This document shows positions 22,163 to 34,100 of a stretch of DNA of 64,000 bases, one piece after another. Both the position numbers and the translations under genes were made by a program. Below the pieces are notes generated by a model. The model ran no database searches and was not told where the DNA came from. It saw nothing but the letters and a program-made list of their open reading frames with translations. The first letter of the stretch is position 1, and each line of letters opens with the position of its first letter. The DNA is from Thysanoteuthis rhombus (lineage: Eukaryota; Mollusca; Cephalopoda; Oegopsida; Thysanoteuthidae): assembly GCA_963457665.1 (NCBI GenBank), contig OY735224.1, positions 54,046,929 to 54,110,928 of the forward strand, in the 5' to 3' direction.

Positions 22163-22459
22163 AAGTGCTGAATTCAGGGGCTTATATCGGTTTCACAACG
22201 TTTAAAGAATCTGGTTGAAAACTGGACGGGGGGTGCGAAAAAAAAAGATTTGTCTTGCTCACTGTTCCTGGTGTTCCCAAACTGGGCTATGTTAAACAAG
22301 TCATGATATCCAGTGATCTCTCTCTCTCTCTCTCTCTCGTAACGCAACGGAGCGTGAGGCCGGACGCGAAGAGATGGCTGTGGTTGGCTACCTACACGCT
22401 TGGACTGCTAGCCTACACAAGTACCAGTCGATGTTTACGTTCGAAATCAACAGTCACCG
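22163..22459 (+). repeat. Unplaced sequence and N-like fragment, left end of copy 2
   Basis: 22163-22285 matches nothing else in the window and includes GACGGGGGGTGCG followed by nine As. From 22286 (TATGTTAAACAAGTCATGAT) the sequence follows N through its TC tract (22317-22338) to CGTTCGAAATCAACAGTCAC. Confidence 0.6.
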
Positions 22460-22488
22460 TTTTTTCTCTGTCTGTCCGTCTGTCCGTT

Positions 22489-22522
<34 letters not shown>

Positions 22523-22532
22523 ACTCTCTCTC

Positions 22533-22567
<35 letters not shown>
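22460..22567 (+). repeat. TGTC and TC compound microsatellite
   Basis: TCTGTCTGTCCG-type tetranucleotide units pass into a long (TC)n tract with a few interruptions. It appears only in copy 2. The open frames over it on both strands are low-complexity artefacts. Confidence 0.95.
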
Positions 22568-22569
<2 letters not shown>

Positions 22570-22717
22570 GCTTAGCGTAAGAGACGGCTGCGGTAGATGT
22601 TGGCAACGGCAACGGCAACCTTGGACTAGCTGCCAGCAAGTGACCGAGAAATAGTATACTATATCAGTGCTACGACCAGCAGTTTGTGCTGGGTGGTCAT
22701 CAACCTGTACACGGGTC
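22568..22717 (+). repeat. Spacer with GGCAAC units and N-like segment
   Basis: GGCAACGGCAACGGCAACC near 22601-22619, then N-derived sequence from CTAGCTGCCAGCAAGTGACC, here with a short palindrome TAGTATACTA. Confidence 0.6.
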
Positions 22718-23132
22718 AACGTACGACGCTGGGGACATGTAAACATAGAAGAAAACTTGGGACACTTTTGGTTGAAGCTCCAAGACTGACACGGGGAAGA
22801 CGGCGAAAAGAGGACTAACGAGAAGAGGAAGACTTAGCTTACGCCCTAGTCTTGAACCTGAGAAGAGAGCAGGTGCCCCAGGATCACGATAAACGAAGCA
22901 AGCTGACGGAGACAGCGGTCAGCCGGGACGGACTTCGAGAGAGAGAGCGTGATCCTGCGGCACCTGCTCTCTTCTCAGGTTCAAGACTAGGGCGTAAGCT
23001 GAGTCTTCCTCTTCTCGTCACGCCTCTGTTCGCCGTCTGTCCCGTATCAGTCCTCGCCTGGCGTGTTGGAGCTTCAACCAAAAGTGTCCCAAGTTTTCTT
23101 CTATGTTTACAGGTCCCTAGCGTCGTAGGTTG
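22718..23132. repeat. Large inverted repeat (foldback) made of N sequence
   Basis: Left arm 22718-22890 and right arm 22948-23132 are reverse complements over the N segment that runs from CAACGTACGACGC to CAGGATCACG, with a 57-bp loop. The right arm keeps the ACACGCCAGGCGAGGACTGA phrase, which is partly deleted in the left arm, so the arms differ slightly in length. Present only in copy 2. Confidence 0.85.
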
Positions 23133-23236
23133 CCCCGATCAAGAGACTCGATGCTCCCAGATCCGTGCGCGGAACGAAGAAGGCATCGACGGTTGGAGTG
23201 CCACCACCATCCGTCCGTCTGTCTCCCGACAGCGTA
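23133..23236 (+). other. Unique segment between foldback and O'
   Basis: About 100 bp with no match elsewhere in the window (CCCCGATCAAGAGACTCGAT to CGACAGCGTA). It continues without a break into GCGGCGGCCCG, so this is probably the unbroken ancestral left context of O'. Confidence 0.55.
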
Positions 23237-24602
23237 GCGGCGGCCCGAAACGCGTAGCACGTGAGGCAGAGATCGGTTGCTCGCTCGATCGATCGATCGA
23301 TGGAGCTGGTGTTATTAGGTTTTTGTAAGGCCCACGTAGCATGGCTGGGACGGTTATTGGTGAGGGGTGTCCGTAGTGTCCGTCCCAGGGCGTGGATGTC
23401 GGCTTTGTGGGTGGCCTTAGGACAGCCTGATAAGTGTGAGTGGATCTCTGGCCGACGTGGTAGGCGTTTGGGATGGGTATGCAGTTGGGACACGGAGGGT
23501 GGTGGCACTCGTCTGGTGCATGCCTCCGCTGTGCAATATGTCGGGGAGCACGGAGTTTCTGGATTGGAGAATTCCAAAAGGTCCATAAGAATGGTTATAG
23601 AAGAAAGTGAGTTGGAAGGCTAGGTTGATCTGAGTGATTTTCTCTATTTTTTGGTCCACACAGCGTGTGGAGTGACGCTTCTTACGGGTCGGGGAGCATG
23701 TCATGGGTTTGACAGAATATTTTCAGACTAGTCTGGATGCGCCGCAAGTGAACGATACGCAATATAGAAAAGGGAGCGGCGAACAGCAATCAATCAAGAT
23801 GAATAGCAAGCTAGCCGGCTTAAGAGGCCCCAGGCTCGGTGAGGGGGCTAACCACCCCACTGGGTGATTGGAGAACCGTACGACGGGCGAAAGTGAAAGA
23901 TAAAGACGGAAAGGCAAACCAGAGGATCACGACGACAGCGGCGGCATCCTCGGACCGGCTGCCAGCAAGTGACAGAGCAATAGTATATATCAGTGCTACG
24001 ACCAACAGTTTGCGCTGGGTGACCATCAACCTGTCCACGGGTCAACATACGACGCTGGGGACCTGTAAACATAGAAGAAGACTTGGGACACTTTTGGTTG
24101 AAGCTCCAACACGCCAGGCGAGGACTGACACGGGACAGACGGCGAACAGAGGCGTGACGAGGAGAGGAAGACTCAAGTTACGCCCTAGTCTTAAACCTGA
24201 GAAGAGAGCAGGTGCCTGAGGATCACAATGGGGAGCCCAGACACGAGGAGACGGCGAGCCGACGAAGAGATCGTAGGTATACATTTGTTTATAATTACGT
24301 TTGCCACCCGAAACAGCGATTATGTTAAATAAGTCACGATATCCAGTGATCTCTCTTCCTCTCTCTCTCTCTCTCTCTCTCTCTCGTAGCCCAGCAGAGC
24401 GTAAGGATGGACGCGAAGAGAGGGCAGCGGTTGGCTACCTACACGCCGGGACCACTAGCTGGCATAAGTACCAGTCGATGTTTACGTTCGAAATCAACAG
24501 AGTAACCGTTTGGGAAGGAACGACACGAAGAGACGACGAGCGGACGACGAGCCGACGAGATCGTAGTTATCCTTTTGTTTACAATTACGTTTGCCACCCG
24601 AA
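23237..24602 (+). repeat. Modules O' and N, copy 2
   Basis: Equivalent to 4264-5622. The GATC run has one more unit. Mini-intron-like segment at 23607-23663. The AAGGTGAGT donor-like site of copy 1 reads AAGATGAAT here. TC tract at 24350-24385. Confidence 0.7.
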
Positions 24603-26666
24603 CCGCGCGAAGCGGACATCCAACACGACACATTGCCGACAACAGCCGACTAACCTCCCGGGGCGGACACTCGTTCCTTCACGATAAGCCTTTCCGTGAA
24701 GGTGCTCCCTCTAACATTGTCAAAACATCGAACTCGTGTAACAACTTTTGGAATTTTTTTGAAAATACGCTCCCAGAGCCAGTTATCGCATTCATCACGT
24801 CTACCCACCTCTGGCCGATGCTGCCATACCGGTTAGAGCGCGCTGTCGACATTCTGACCCATAGAAAATGGCTTTAGTTCGATCCTCGAAAAACCCTACG
24901 AACATCGAAGTCTGCGTTCAGGCGAACCGAGTTGCTTTCCACGCTAACCGACTGACGAACTGGAGGTTCTGCAGGCCCGGGCAGAGACTGTTTCTGTCTA
25001 CGACTACGGGACAGAGAAAAACTTTGAAAAATTAGGGAAGGGGATAGGCAAGCCAGCTGCGCCAGCTAGCGTTCCCCTCTCTACGATGCTCGACTGGCGA
25101 GAGTGGAAGATAAAGACGGAAAGGCAAACCAGAGGATCACGACGACAGCGGCAGCATCCTCGGACCGGCGAACAGATGTGTGACAAGAAGAGGAAAACTC
25201 AACTTACGCCTTAGTCTTAAACCTGAGAAGAGAGCAGGTGCCACAGGATCACGATGGGGAGCCCAGACACGAGGAGACGGTGAATCAACGACGACAACCA
25301 AGAGATCGTAGGTATACATTTGTTTATAATTACGTTTGCCACCAGAAGCAGAGATTATGTTAAACAAGTCACAATATCCAGTGATCTCTCTTCCTCTCTC
25401 TCTCTCTCTCTCTCGTAGCCCAGCAGAGCGTAAGGATGGACGCGAAGAGAGGGCAGCGGTTGGCTACCTACACGCCGGGACCGCTAGATCGCACAAGTAC
25501 CAGTCGATGTTTACGTTCGAAATCAACAGAGTCACCGTTTGGGAAGGAACGACACGAAGAGACGACGAGCGGACGACGAGCCTACGAGGGCGAAGAGGAC
25601 GAAGAGATCTGGTTGTCCTTTTGTTTACAATTACGTTTGCCACCCGAACCGGGCGAAGCGGACATCAAAGACGACACGGTGCCGACAACGGCCGACTAAC
25701 CTCCCGGGGCGGACAAACATTCCTTCACGATAAGCCTTTCCGTGAAGGTGCTCCCTCCAATATTGTCAAAACATCGAATTCGTGTAACAACTTTTGGAAT
25801 TTTTTTGAAAATACGCTCCCAGAGCCAGTTATCGCATTCATCACGCCTGCCCACCTCTGGCCGATACTGCCATACCGGTTAGAGCACACTGTTGGCATTC
25901 TGACCCATAGAAAATGGCTTTAGTTCGATCCTCAAAAAGCCCTACGAACATCGAAGTCTGCGTTCAGGCGAACCGAGTCGCTTTCCACGCTAACCGACTG
26001 ACGGACTGGGGGGGCAGCTGCGGGCCCGGGCAGCGACTGTTTCTGTCTACGACTACGGAACGAAAAAAAAAACTTTGAAAAATTAGGAAAGGGGATAGGC
26101 AAGCCAGCTGCGCCAGCCAGCGTTCCCCTCTCTACGATGCTCGACGGTCACGACGCGACAATTATAAGATGGTTACAATGATCGACCCTTAGCCGGGCGA
26201 AGCGGACATCAAAGACGACACGGTGCCGACAACGGCCGACTAACCTTCCGGGGCGGACACTCGTTCCTTCCGGATGAGCCTCTCCGTGAAGGTGCTCCCT
26301 CTTACATTGTCAAAACATCGAATTCGTGTAACAACTTTTGAAATTTTTTCAAAAATACGCTTCAAGAGCCAGTTATCGCATTCATCACGTCTGCCCACCT
26401 CTGGCCGATGCTGCCATACCGGTTAGAGTGCGCTGTCGACATTCTGACCCATAGAAAATGTCTTTAGTTCGATCCTCGAAAAGCCCGTACGAACATCGAA
26501 GTCTGCGTTCAGGCGAACCGAGTTGCTTTCCACGCTAACCGACTGACGAACTGGAGGTTCTGCAGGCCCGGGCAGAGACTGTTTCTGTCTACGACTACGG
26601 GACGAAGAAAAACTTTGAAAAATTAGGGAAGGGGATAGGCAAACCAGGTGCACCAGCCAACGCTGC
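24603..26666 (+). repeat. M1, partial N, M2, M3 run, copy 2
   Basis: Equivalent to 5623-7688. M1 24603-25094, partial N 25095-25648, M2 25649-26145, linker and M3 26146-26666. tRNA-like segments at 24813-24895, 25859-25941 and 26403-26485. Confidence 0.7.
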
Positions 26667-28448
26667 CCGTTCCAAACAACAACTGGCAGGGGAGCATATT
26701 CAGGAAGGAGGATAGGCTAGCCTTGGGGCTGCTACACACATCTCACTTCCTCTACGACTCTGATCGTTCGGGGCTCAGACTGGGCAGGCAACACAAGCCA
26801 CACCACAACAAACCTGTGATCGAACGCGTTCAGGGCCGGTAGGCAGTCAGGAGAGGGAGGGTCGTCGTTACTTGTACCGTCGACGGCTTCGTTCCGCAAA
26901 CTTGTCGGGGAGCGGCAAGTTTGTAATTGGAGACTTCCACAAGCTGTAGAAGAAGGGTTAGAGAGAATAGTGAGTTGAAAAGCTAAGTCGATCTGAGAGA
27001 CTATCCCCTGTTCTCCGGTGCGTGCAGCGTGTGCGGAGTGACGCTGCTTGCGGGTGGGGAAGCATGGCTCGGACGGTTAGCCGGGAGGGAAGTCGTTTTG
27101 CCTGGATGTCGAGTAGCAAGAGGGACACGCGAGCCGTGTGCGCCAGACACCACCGCCTGCTCCTCCAAGCAGGACTGGCAGCCGACCATTTGACTATTGT
27201 GCCGTCCCAAGTCAGGGCGGGGATGTCGGCTGTGTGGGCTGCAGAAGACCCTGATGACTGTTGCTCGATCTCTGGCCGACGTCGCACGCGTTTGGGATCG
27301 GTATGCAGTCAGGAGACGGAGGGTGGTGGCATTCGTCTGGTGCATGCCTCCGCTGTGCAAGATGTCGGGGAGCACAGACTTCTGCATTGGAATATTCCAC
27401 AAGGTCTATATAAAGGGTTTTAGAAAAAAGTGAGTTGAAAGGCTAGGTCGATCTGAGTGATTTTCTCTATTTTTTGGTCCACACAGCGTGTGGAGTGACG
27501 CTTCTTACGGGTCGGGGAGCGTGGCATGTGTTTGACTGAATATTTTCAGAAAAGGTTGGATGCGCCGCAAGTGAACGATACGCAATATAGAAATGGGAGC
27601 GGCGAACAGCAGTCCACCCAGGTGAATAGCAAGCTGGCCGGCTTAAGAGACCCCAGACTCAGTGAGAGGGCTAGCCAACCCTCTGGGATGATTGGAGAAC
27701 CGTACGACGGGCGAAAGTGGAGGATAAATGCGGAAAGGCAAACCAGAGGATCACGACGACAGCAGCGGCACCCTCGGACCGGCTGCCAGGAAGTGACGGA
27801 GCAATAGTATATACCAGTGCTACGACCAACAGTTTGTGCTGGGTGGTCATCAACCTGTGCACGGGTCAACGTACGACGCTGGGGCCCTGTAAACATAGAA
27901 AAACTTGGGACACTTCTGGTTGAAGCTCCAACACGCCAGGCGAGGACTGACATGGGACAGACGGCGAACAGAGGCGTGACGAGAAGAGGAAAACTCAAGT
28001 TACGCCCTAGTCTTGAACCTGAGAAGAGAGCAGGTGCCACAGGATCACGATGGGGAGCCCAGACACGAGGAGACGGCGAGCAGATGACGAGCCAACGACG
28101 ACAACGAAGAGATCGTAGGTATACATTTGTTTATAATTACGTTTGCCACCTGGAGCAGCGATTATGTTAAACAAGTCACGATATCCAGTGATCTCTCTTC
28201 CTCTCTCTCGCTCCTAGCCCAGCAGAGCGTGAGGATGGACGCGAAGAGAGGGCAGCGGTTGGCTACCTACACGCCGGGACCGCTAGCTCGCATAAGTACC
28301 AGTCGATGTTTACGTTCGAAATCAACAGAGTCACCGTTTGGGAAGGAACGACACGGAGAGACGATGAGCGGACGACGAGCCGACGAGGACGAAGAGGACG
28401 AAGAGATCGTAGTTGTCCTTTTGTTTACAATTACGTTTGCCACCCGAA
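26667..28448 (+). repeat. Modules O and N, copy 2
   Basis: Equivalent to 7689-9470. Mini-intron-like segments at 26970-27027 and 27430-27486. A few substitutions against copy 1, such as CTGCCCGTTCC for CTGCCAGTTCC near the start. Confidence 0.7.
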
Positions 28449-29992
28449 CCGGGCGAAGCGGATATCAAAGACGACAAGGTGCCGACAACGGCCGACTAAC
28501 CTCCCGGGGCGGACAAACATTCCTTCACGATAAGCCTTTCCGTGAAGGTGCTCCCTCTAACATTGTCAAGACATCGAATTCGTGTAACAACTTTTGAAAT
28601 TTTTTTGAAAATACGCTCCCAGAGCCAGTTATCGCATTCATCACGTCTGCCCACCTCTGGCCGATGCTGCCATACCGGTTAGAGCGCGCTGTCGGTATTC
28701 TGACCCATAGAAAATGGCTTTAGTTCGATCCTCGAAAAGCCCTACGAACATCGAAGTCTGCGTTCAGGCGAACCGAGTTGCTTTACACGCTAACCGACTG
28801 ACGGACTGGAGGGGCTGCTGCAGGCCCGGGCAGAGACTACGGGACGGAGAAAAACTTTCAAAAATTAGGAAAGAGGATAGGCAAGCCAGCTGCGCTGGCC
28901 AGCGTTCCCCTCTCTACGGTGCTCGACGGTCACGACGCGACAATTATAAAATGGTTACAATGATCGTCCCTCAGCCAGGCGAAGCAGACATCAAAGACAA
29001 GACGGTGCCGACAACGGCCGACTGCCGACTAACCTTCCGGGGCAGACACTCGTTCCTTCACGATAAGCCTCTCCGTGAAGGTGCTCCCTCAAATATTGTC
29101 TAAACATCGAATTCGTGTAACAACTTTTGAAATTTTTTTGAAAATACGCTCCCAGAGCTAGTTATCGCATTCATCACGTTTGCCCGCCTTTGGCCGATGC
29201 TGCCAAACCGGTTAGAGCGCGCTGTCGGCATTCTGACCCATAGAAAATGGCTTTAGTTCGATCCTCGAAAAGCCCTACGAACATCGAAGTCTGCGTTCAG
29301 GTGAACAGAGTCGATTTCCCCGCTAACCGACTGACGGACTTGAGGATCTGCAGGCCTGGGCAGAGACTGTTTCTGTCTACGACTACGGGACGAAGAAAAA
29401 CTTTGAAAAATTAGGAAAGGGGATAGGCAAACCAGCTCCGACAGCCAGCGTTCCCCTCTCTACGGTGCTCGACGGTCACGACGCGACAATTATAAAATGG
29501 TTACAATGATCAACCCTTAGCCGGGCGAAGCGGACATCAAAGACGACACGGTGCCGACAACGGCAGACTGCTGACTCACCTTCCGGGGCGGACACTCGTT
29601 CCTTCACGATAAGCCTCTCCGTGAAGGTGCTCCCTCTAACGTTGTCAAAACATCGAATTCGTGTAACAACTTTTGGAATTTTTTTTAAAATACGCTCCCA
29701 GAGCCAGTTATCGCATTTATCACTTCTGCCCGCCTCTGGCCGATGCTGCCATACCGGTTAGAGCGCGCTGTCGGCATTCTGACCCATAGAAAATGGCTTT
29801 AGTTCGATCCTCGAAAAGCCCTACGAACATCGAAGTCTGCGTTCAGGCGAACCGAGTTGCTTTACGCGCTAACCGACTGACGGACTCGAGGGTCTGCTGG
29901 CCTGGGCAGAGACTGTTCCTGACTACGACTACGGGACGAAGAAAAACTTAGGAAAGGGGATAGGCAAACCAGGTGCACCAGCCACCGCTGCT
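28449..29992 (+). repeat. M4, M5, M6 run, copy 2
   Basis: Equivalent to 9471-11014. tRNA-like segments at 28659-28741, 29192-29274 and 29738-29820. Confidence 0.7.
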
Positions 29993-30667
29993 TGTTCCAA
30001 ACAACAACTGACAGGGGAGCATATTTAGGAAGGAGGATAGGCTAGCCTTGGGGCTGCTACACACATCTCACTTTCTCTACGACTCTGATCGTTCGGGGCT
30101 CAGACTGGGAAGACAACACAAGCCACACCACAACAAACCTGTGATCGAACGCGTTTGGGGCCGGTAGGCCGTCAGGAGAGGGAGGGTCGTCGTTACTCGT
30201 ACCGTCGACGGCTTCGTTCCGCAAACGGGTCGGGGAGCAGCAAGTTTGTAATTGGAGACTTCCACAAGCTGTAGAAGAAGGGTTAGAGAGAATAGTGAGT
30301 TGAAAAGCTAAGTCGATCTGAGAGACTATCCCCTGTTCTCTGGTGCGTGCAGCGTGTGCGGAGTGACGCTGCTTACGGGTCGGGAAGCATGGCTCGGACG
30401 GTTAGCCGGGAGGGAAGTCGTTTTGCCTGGATGTCGAGTAGCAAGAGGGACACGCGAGCCGTGTGCGCCAGACACCACCGCCTGCTCCTCCAAGCAGGAC
30501 TGGCAGCCGACCATTTGACTATTGTGCCGTCCCAAGTCAGGGCGGGGATGTCGGCTGTGTGGGCTGCAGAAGACCCTGATAAGTGTTGCTCGATCTCTGG
30601 CCGACGTCGCACGCGTTTGGGGCCGGTAGGATTTGGATGGTAATCGTTCCAATTCGCTTGTTTCCAG
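29993..30667 (+). repeat. Truncated O and residual upstream intron, copy 2
   Basis: Equivalent to 11015-11689. The switch from module O to transglutaminase intron is near 30629. Mini-intron-like segment at 30295-30352. Ends in the TTTCCAG acceptor. Confidence 0.7.
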
Positions 30668-30833
30668 GGTTCTTCTGCTGTGGACCAGCTCCGTTGAAAG
30701 CTATCAAGAATGGAGAAGTCAACCAAGTATTTGACACTAACTTCATCTTCCCGGAATTAAACTCCGACCGCGTTTATTGGCTGAGAAACCCGCAGAGCGG
30801 CAGATGGGAGATTGTGCACGTTGAAAAAGATGC
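30668..30833 (+). CDS. Transglutaminase catalytic-core exon, isolated copy 2
   Basis: Reads the same as the exon at 11690-11855, with the same acceptor, donor and reading phases, and encodes the same 55-residue CCGPAPLKAIK to VEKDA segment. It lies 18,978 bp downstream of copy 1. Again no other transglutaminase exon is nearby. At 166 bp it is not a multiple of three, so joining two copies in one transcript would shift the frame. Confidence 0.87.
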
Positions 30834-31103
30834 GTAAGTAATTTGATATCTGATAGAAAATAACTAGCGTTTAATGCTACCAAGGTACCGAGAAAAATGT
30901 ATCTTGAAAACGAGACCTACTTTTTGATGCCATATTATCAGAGTAATGACAAAAAAGTATAATTTGCTGTTAAGGATAATGGTTATCCGTGCTGTGAAAG
31001 ATGACAACATATATGAAATATATATATGAAATATACGGATACGCATTACATCTCATGTTCGTGGATGATAGAGGTTTGCTTTGCAATGACCTTGGTAAAA
31101 AAG
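30834..31103 (+). other. Downstream intron remnant, copy 2
   Basis: Equivalent to 11856-12125: donor GTAAGT, AT-rich intron, then satellite from 31104. Confidence 0.75.
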
Positions 31104-34100
31104 TTTTTACCCGTCGATTTTATGGCTTTTTCTGGCGTAGTTTGACGTGCTGATTGCAACGGTACCATTGGATCGGGTGGATTTGATGTATTTTTCGATT
31201 CAGCCCAATTTGATGGAAATAGCCAATATTGACCGAAAATGCATTTTTACCGCATACATAAGTGAGCCGTCAAAAATGGTCTTTTGAATGTCATTTTTAC
31301 CTATCGATTTTATGGCTTTTCCTGGCGTAGTTTGACGTGCTGATTGCAACAGTACCATTGGATCGGGTGGATTTGATGTATTTTTCGATTCAGCCCAATT
31401 TGATGATAATAGCTGCTATTGGTCGAGAAGGCTTTTCCAGCACATATACATAAGTGAGCCGTCAAAAATGGTCTTTTGAATGTCATTTTTACCTATCGAT
31501 TTTATGGCTTTTTCTGGCGTAGTTTGACGTGCTGATTGCAACGGTACCATTGGATCGGGTGGATTTGATGTATTTTTCGATTCAGATCAATTTGATGAAA
31601 ATAGCCGCTATTGGTCGAGAAGGCACTTCCAGCACATACATAAGTGAGCCGTCAAAAATGGTCTTTTGAATGTCATTTTTACCTATCGATTTTATGGCTT
31701 TTTCTGGCGTAGTTTGACGTGCTGATTGCAACGGTACCATTGGATCGAGTGGATTTGATGTATTTTTCGATTCAGCCCAATTTGATGATAATAGCCGCTA
31801 TTGGTCGAGAAGGCTTTTCCAGCACATATACATAAGTGAGCCGTAAAAAATGGTGTTTTGAATGTCATTTTTACCTATCGATTTTATGGCTTTTTCTGGC
31901 GTAGTTTGACGTGCTGATTGCAACGGTACCATTGGATCGGGCGGATTTGATGTATTTTTCGATCCAGCCCAATTTGATGAAAATAGCCAATATTGGTCGA
32001 GAAGGCACTTCCAGCACATACATAAGTGAGCCGTCAAAAATGGTCTTTTGAATGTCATTTTTACCTATCGATTTTATGGCTTTTTCTGGTGTAGTTTGAT
32101 GTGCTGATTGCAACAGTACCATTGGATCGGGTGGATTTGATGTATTTTTCGATCCAGCCCAATTTCATGAAAATAGCCACTACTGGTCGAGAAGGCACTT
32201 CCAGCACATACATAAGTTAGCTGTCAAAAATGGTCTTTCGAATGTCATTTTTACCTATCGATTTTATGGCTTTTTCTGGCGTAGTTTGACGTGCTGATTG
32301 CAACAGTACCATTGGATCGGGTGGATTTGATGTATTTTTCGATTCAGCACAATTTGATGAAAATAGCCGCTATTGGTCGAGAAGGCACTTCCAGCACATA
32401 CATAAGTGAGCCGTCAAAAATGGTCTTTTGAATGTCATTTTTACCTATCGATTTTATGGTTTTTTCTGGCGTAGTTTGACGTGCTGATTGCAACTGTACC
32501 ATTGGATCGGGTGGATTTGATGTATTTTTCGATTCAGCCCAATTTGATGAAAATAGCCACTATTGGTCGAGAAGGCACTTCCAGCACATACATAAGTTAA
32601 CCGTCAAAAATGGTCTTTTGAATGTCATTTTTACCTATCGATTTTTTGGCTTTTTCTGGCGTAGTTTGACGTGCTGATTGCAACAGTACCATTGGATCGG
32701 GTGGATTTGATGTATTTTTCGATTCAGCCCAATTTGATGAAAATAGCCGCTATTGTTCGAGAAGGCACTTCCAGCACATACATAAGTGAGCCGTCAAAAA
32801 TGGTCTTTTGAATGTCATTTTTACCTATCGATTTCATGGCTTTTTCTGGCGTAGTTTGACGTGCTGATTGCAACGGTACCATTGGATTGGGTGGATTTGA
32901 TGTATTTTTCGATTCAGCCCAATTTGATGGAAATAGCCAATATTGACCGAAAATGCATTTTTACTGCATATATATGTGAGCTGTCGAAAATGGTCTTTTG
33001 AATGTCATTTTTACCTATCGATTTTATGGCTTTTTCTGGCGTAGTTTGACGTGCTGATTGCAACGGTACCATTGGTTCGGGTGGATTTGATGTATTTTTC
33101 GATTCAGCACAATTTGATGAAAATAGCCGCTATTGGTCGAGAAGGCACTTCCAGCACATACATAAGTGAGCCGTCAAAAATGGTCTTTTGAATGTCATTT
33201 TTACCTATCGATTTTATGGCTTTTTCTGGCGTAGTTTGACGTGCTGATTGCAACGGTACCATTGGATCGGGTGGATTTGATGTATTTTTCGATTTAGCCC
33301 AATTTGATGAAAATAGCCGCTATTGGTCGAGAAGGCACTTCCAGCACATACATAAGTGAGCCGTCAAAAGTGGTCTTTTGAATGTCATTTTTACTTATAT
33401 ATTTTATGGCTTTTTCTGGCGTAGTTTGACGTGCAGATTGCAACGGTACCATTGGATCGGGTGTATTTAATGTATTTTTCGATTCAGCCCAATTTGATAG
33501 AAATAGCCAATATTGACAGAAAATGCATTTTTACCGCATACATAAGTGAGCCATCAAAAATGGTCTTTTGAATGTCATTTTTACCTATCGATTTTATGGC
33601 TTTTTCTGGCGTAGTTTGACGTGCTGATTGCAACGGTACCATTGGATCGGGTGGATTTGATGTATTTTTCGATTCAGCACAATTTGATGAAAATAGCCGC
33701 TATTGGTCGAGAAGGCACTTCCAGCACATACATAAGTGAGCCGTCAAAAATGGTCTTTTGAATGTCATTTTTACCTATCGATTTTATGGCTTTTTCTGGC
33801 GTAGTTTGACGTGCTGATTGAAACGGTACCATTGGATCGGGTGGATTTGATGTATTTTTCTATTCAGCCAAATTTGATGGAAATAGCCAATATTGGTCGA
33901 GAAGGCACTTCCAGCATATACATAAGTGAGCCGTCAAAAATGGTCTTTTGAATGTCATTTTTACCTATCGATTTTTTGGCTTTTTCTGGCGTAGTTTGAC
34001 GTGCTGATTGCAACAGTACCATTGGATCGGGTGGATTTGATGTATTTTTCGATTCAGCACAATTTGATGAAAATAGCCGCTATTGGTCGAGAAGGCACTT

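Larger units (their letters stand above)
22076..31103 (+). repeat. Composite block, copy 2 (longer left end)
   Basis: Same order of modules as copy 1 from 23237 onward (offset 18,973-18,980 bp, then a constant 18,978 bp from about 25,420). It carries an additional 1.16 kb on the left that copies 1 and 3 lack: a 5S relic, N-like fragments, microsatellites and a large inverted repeat. Confidence 0.85.

Noticed and set aside
22454-22639. Arg/Glu-rich and Ser/Leu-rich open frames
   Set aside because: Translations of the TC/TGTC microsatellite.
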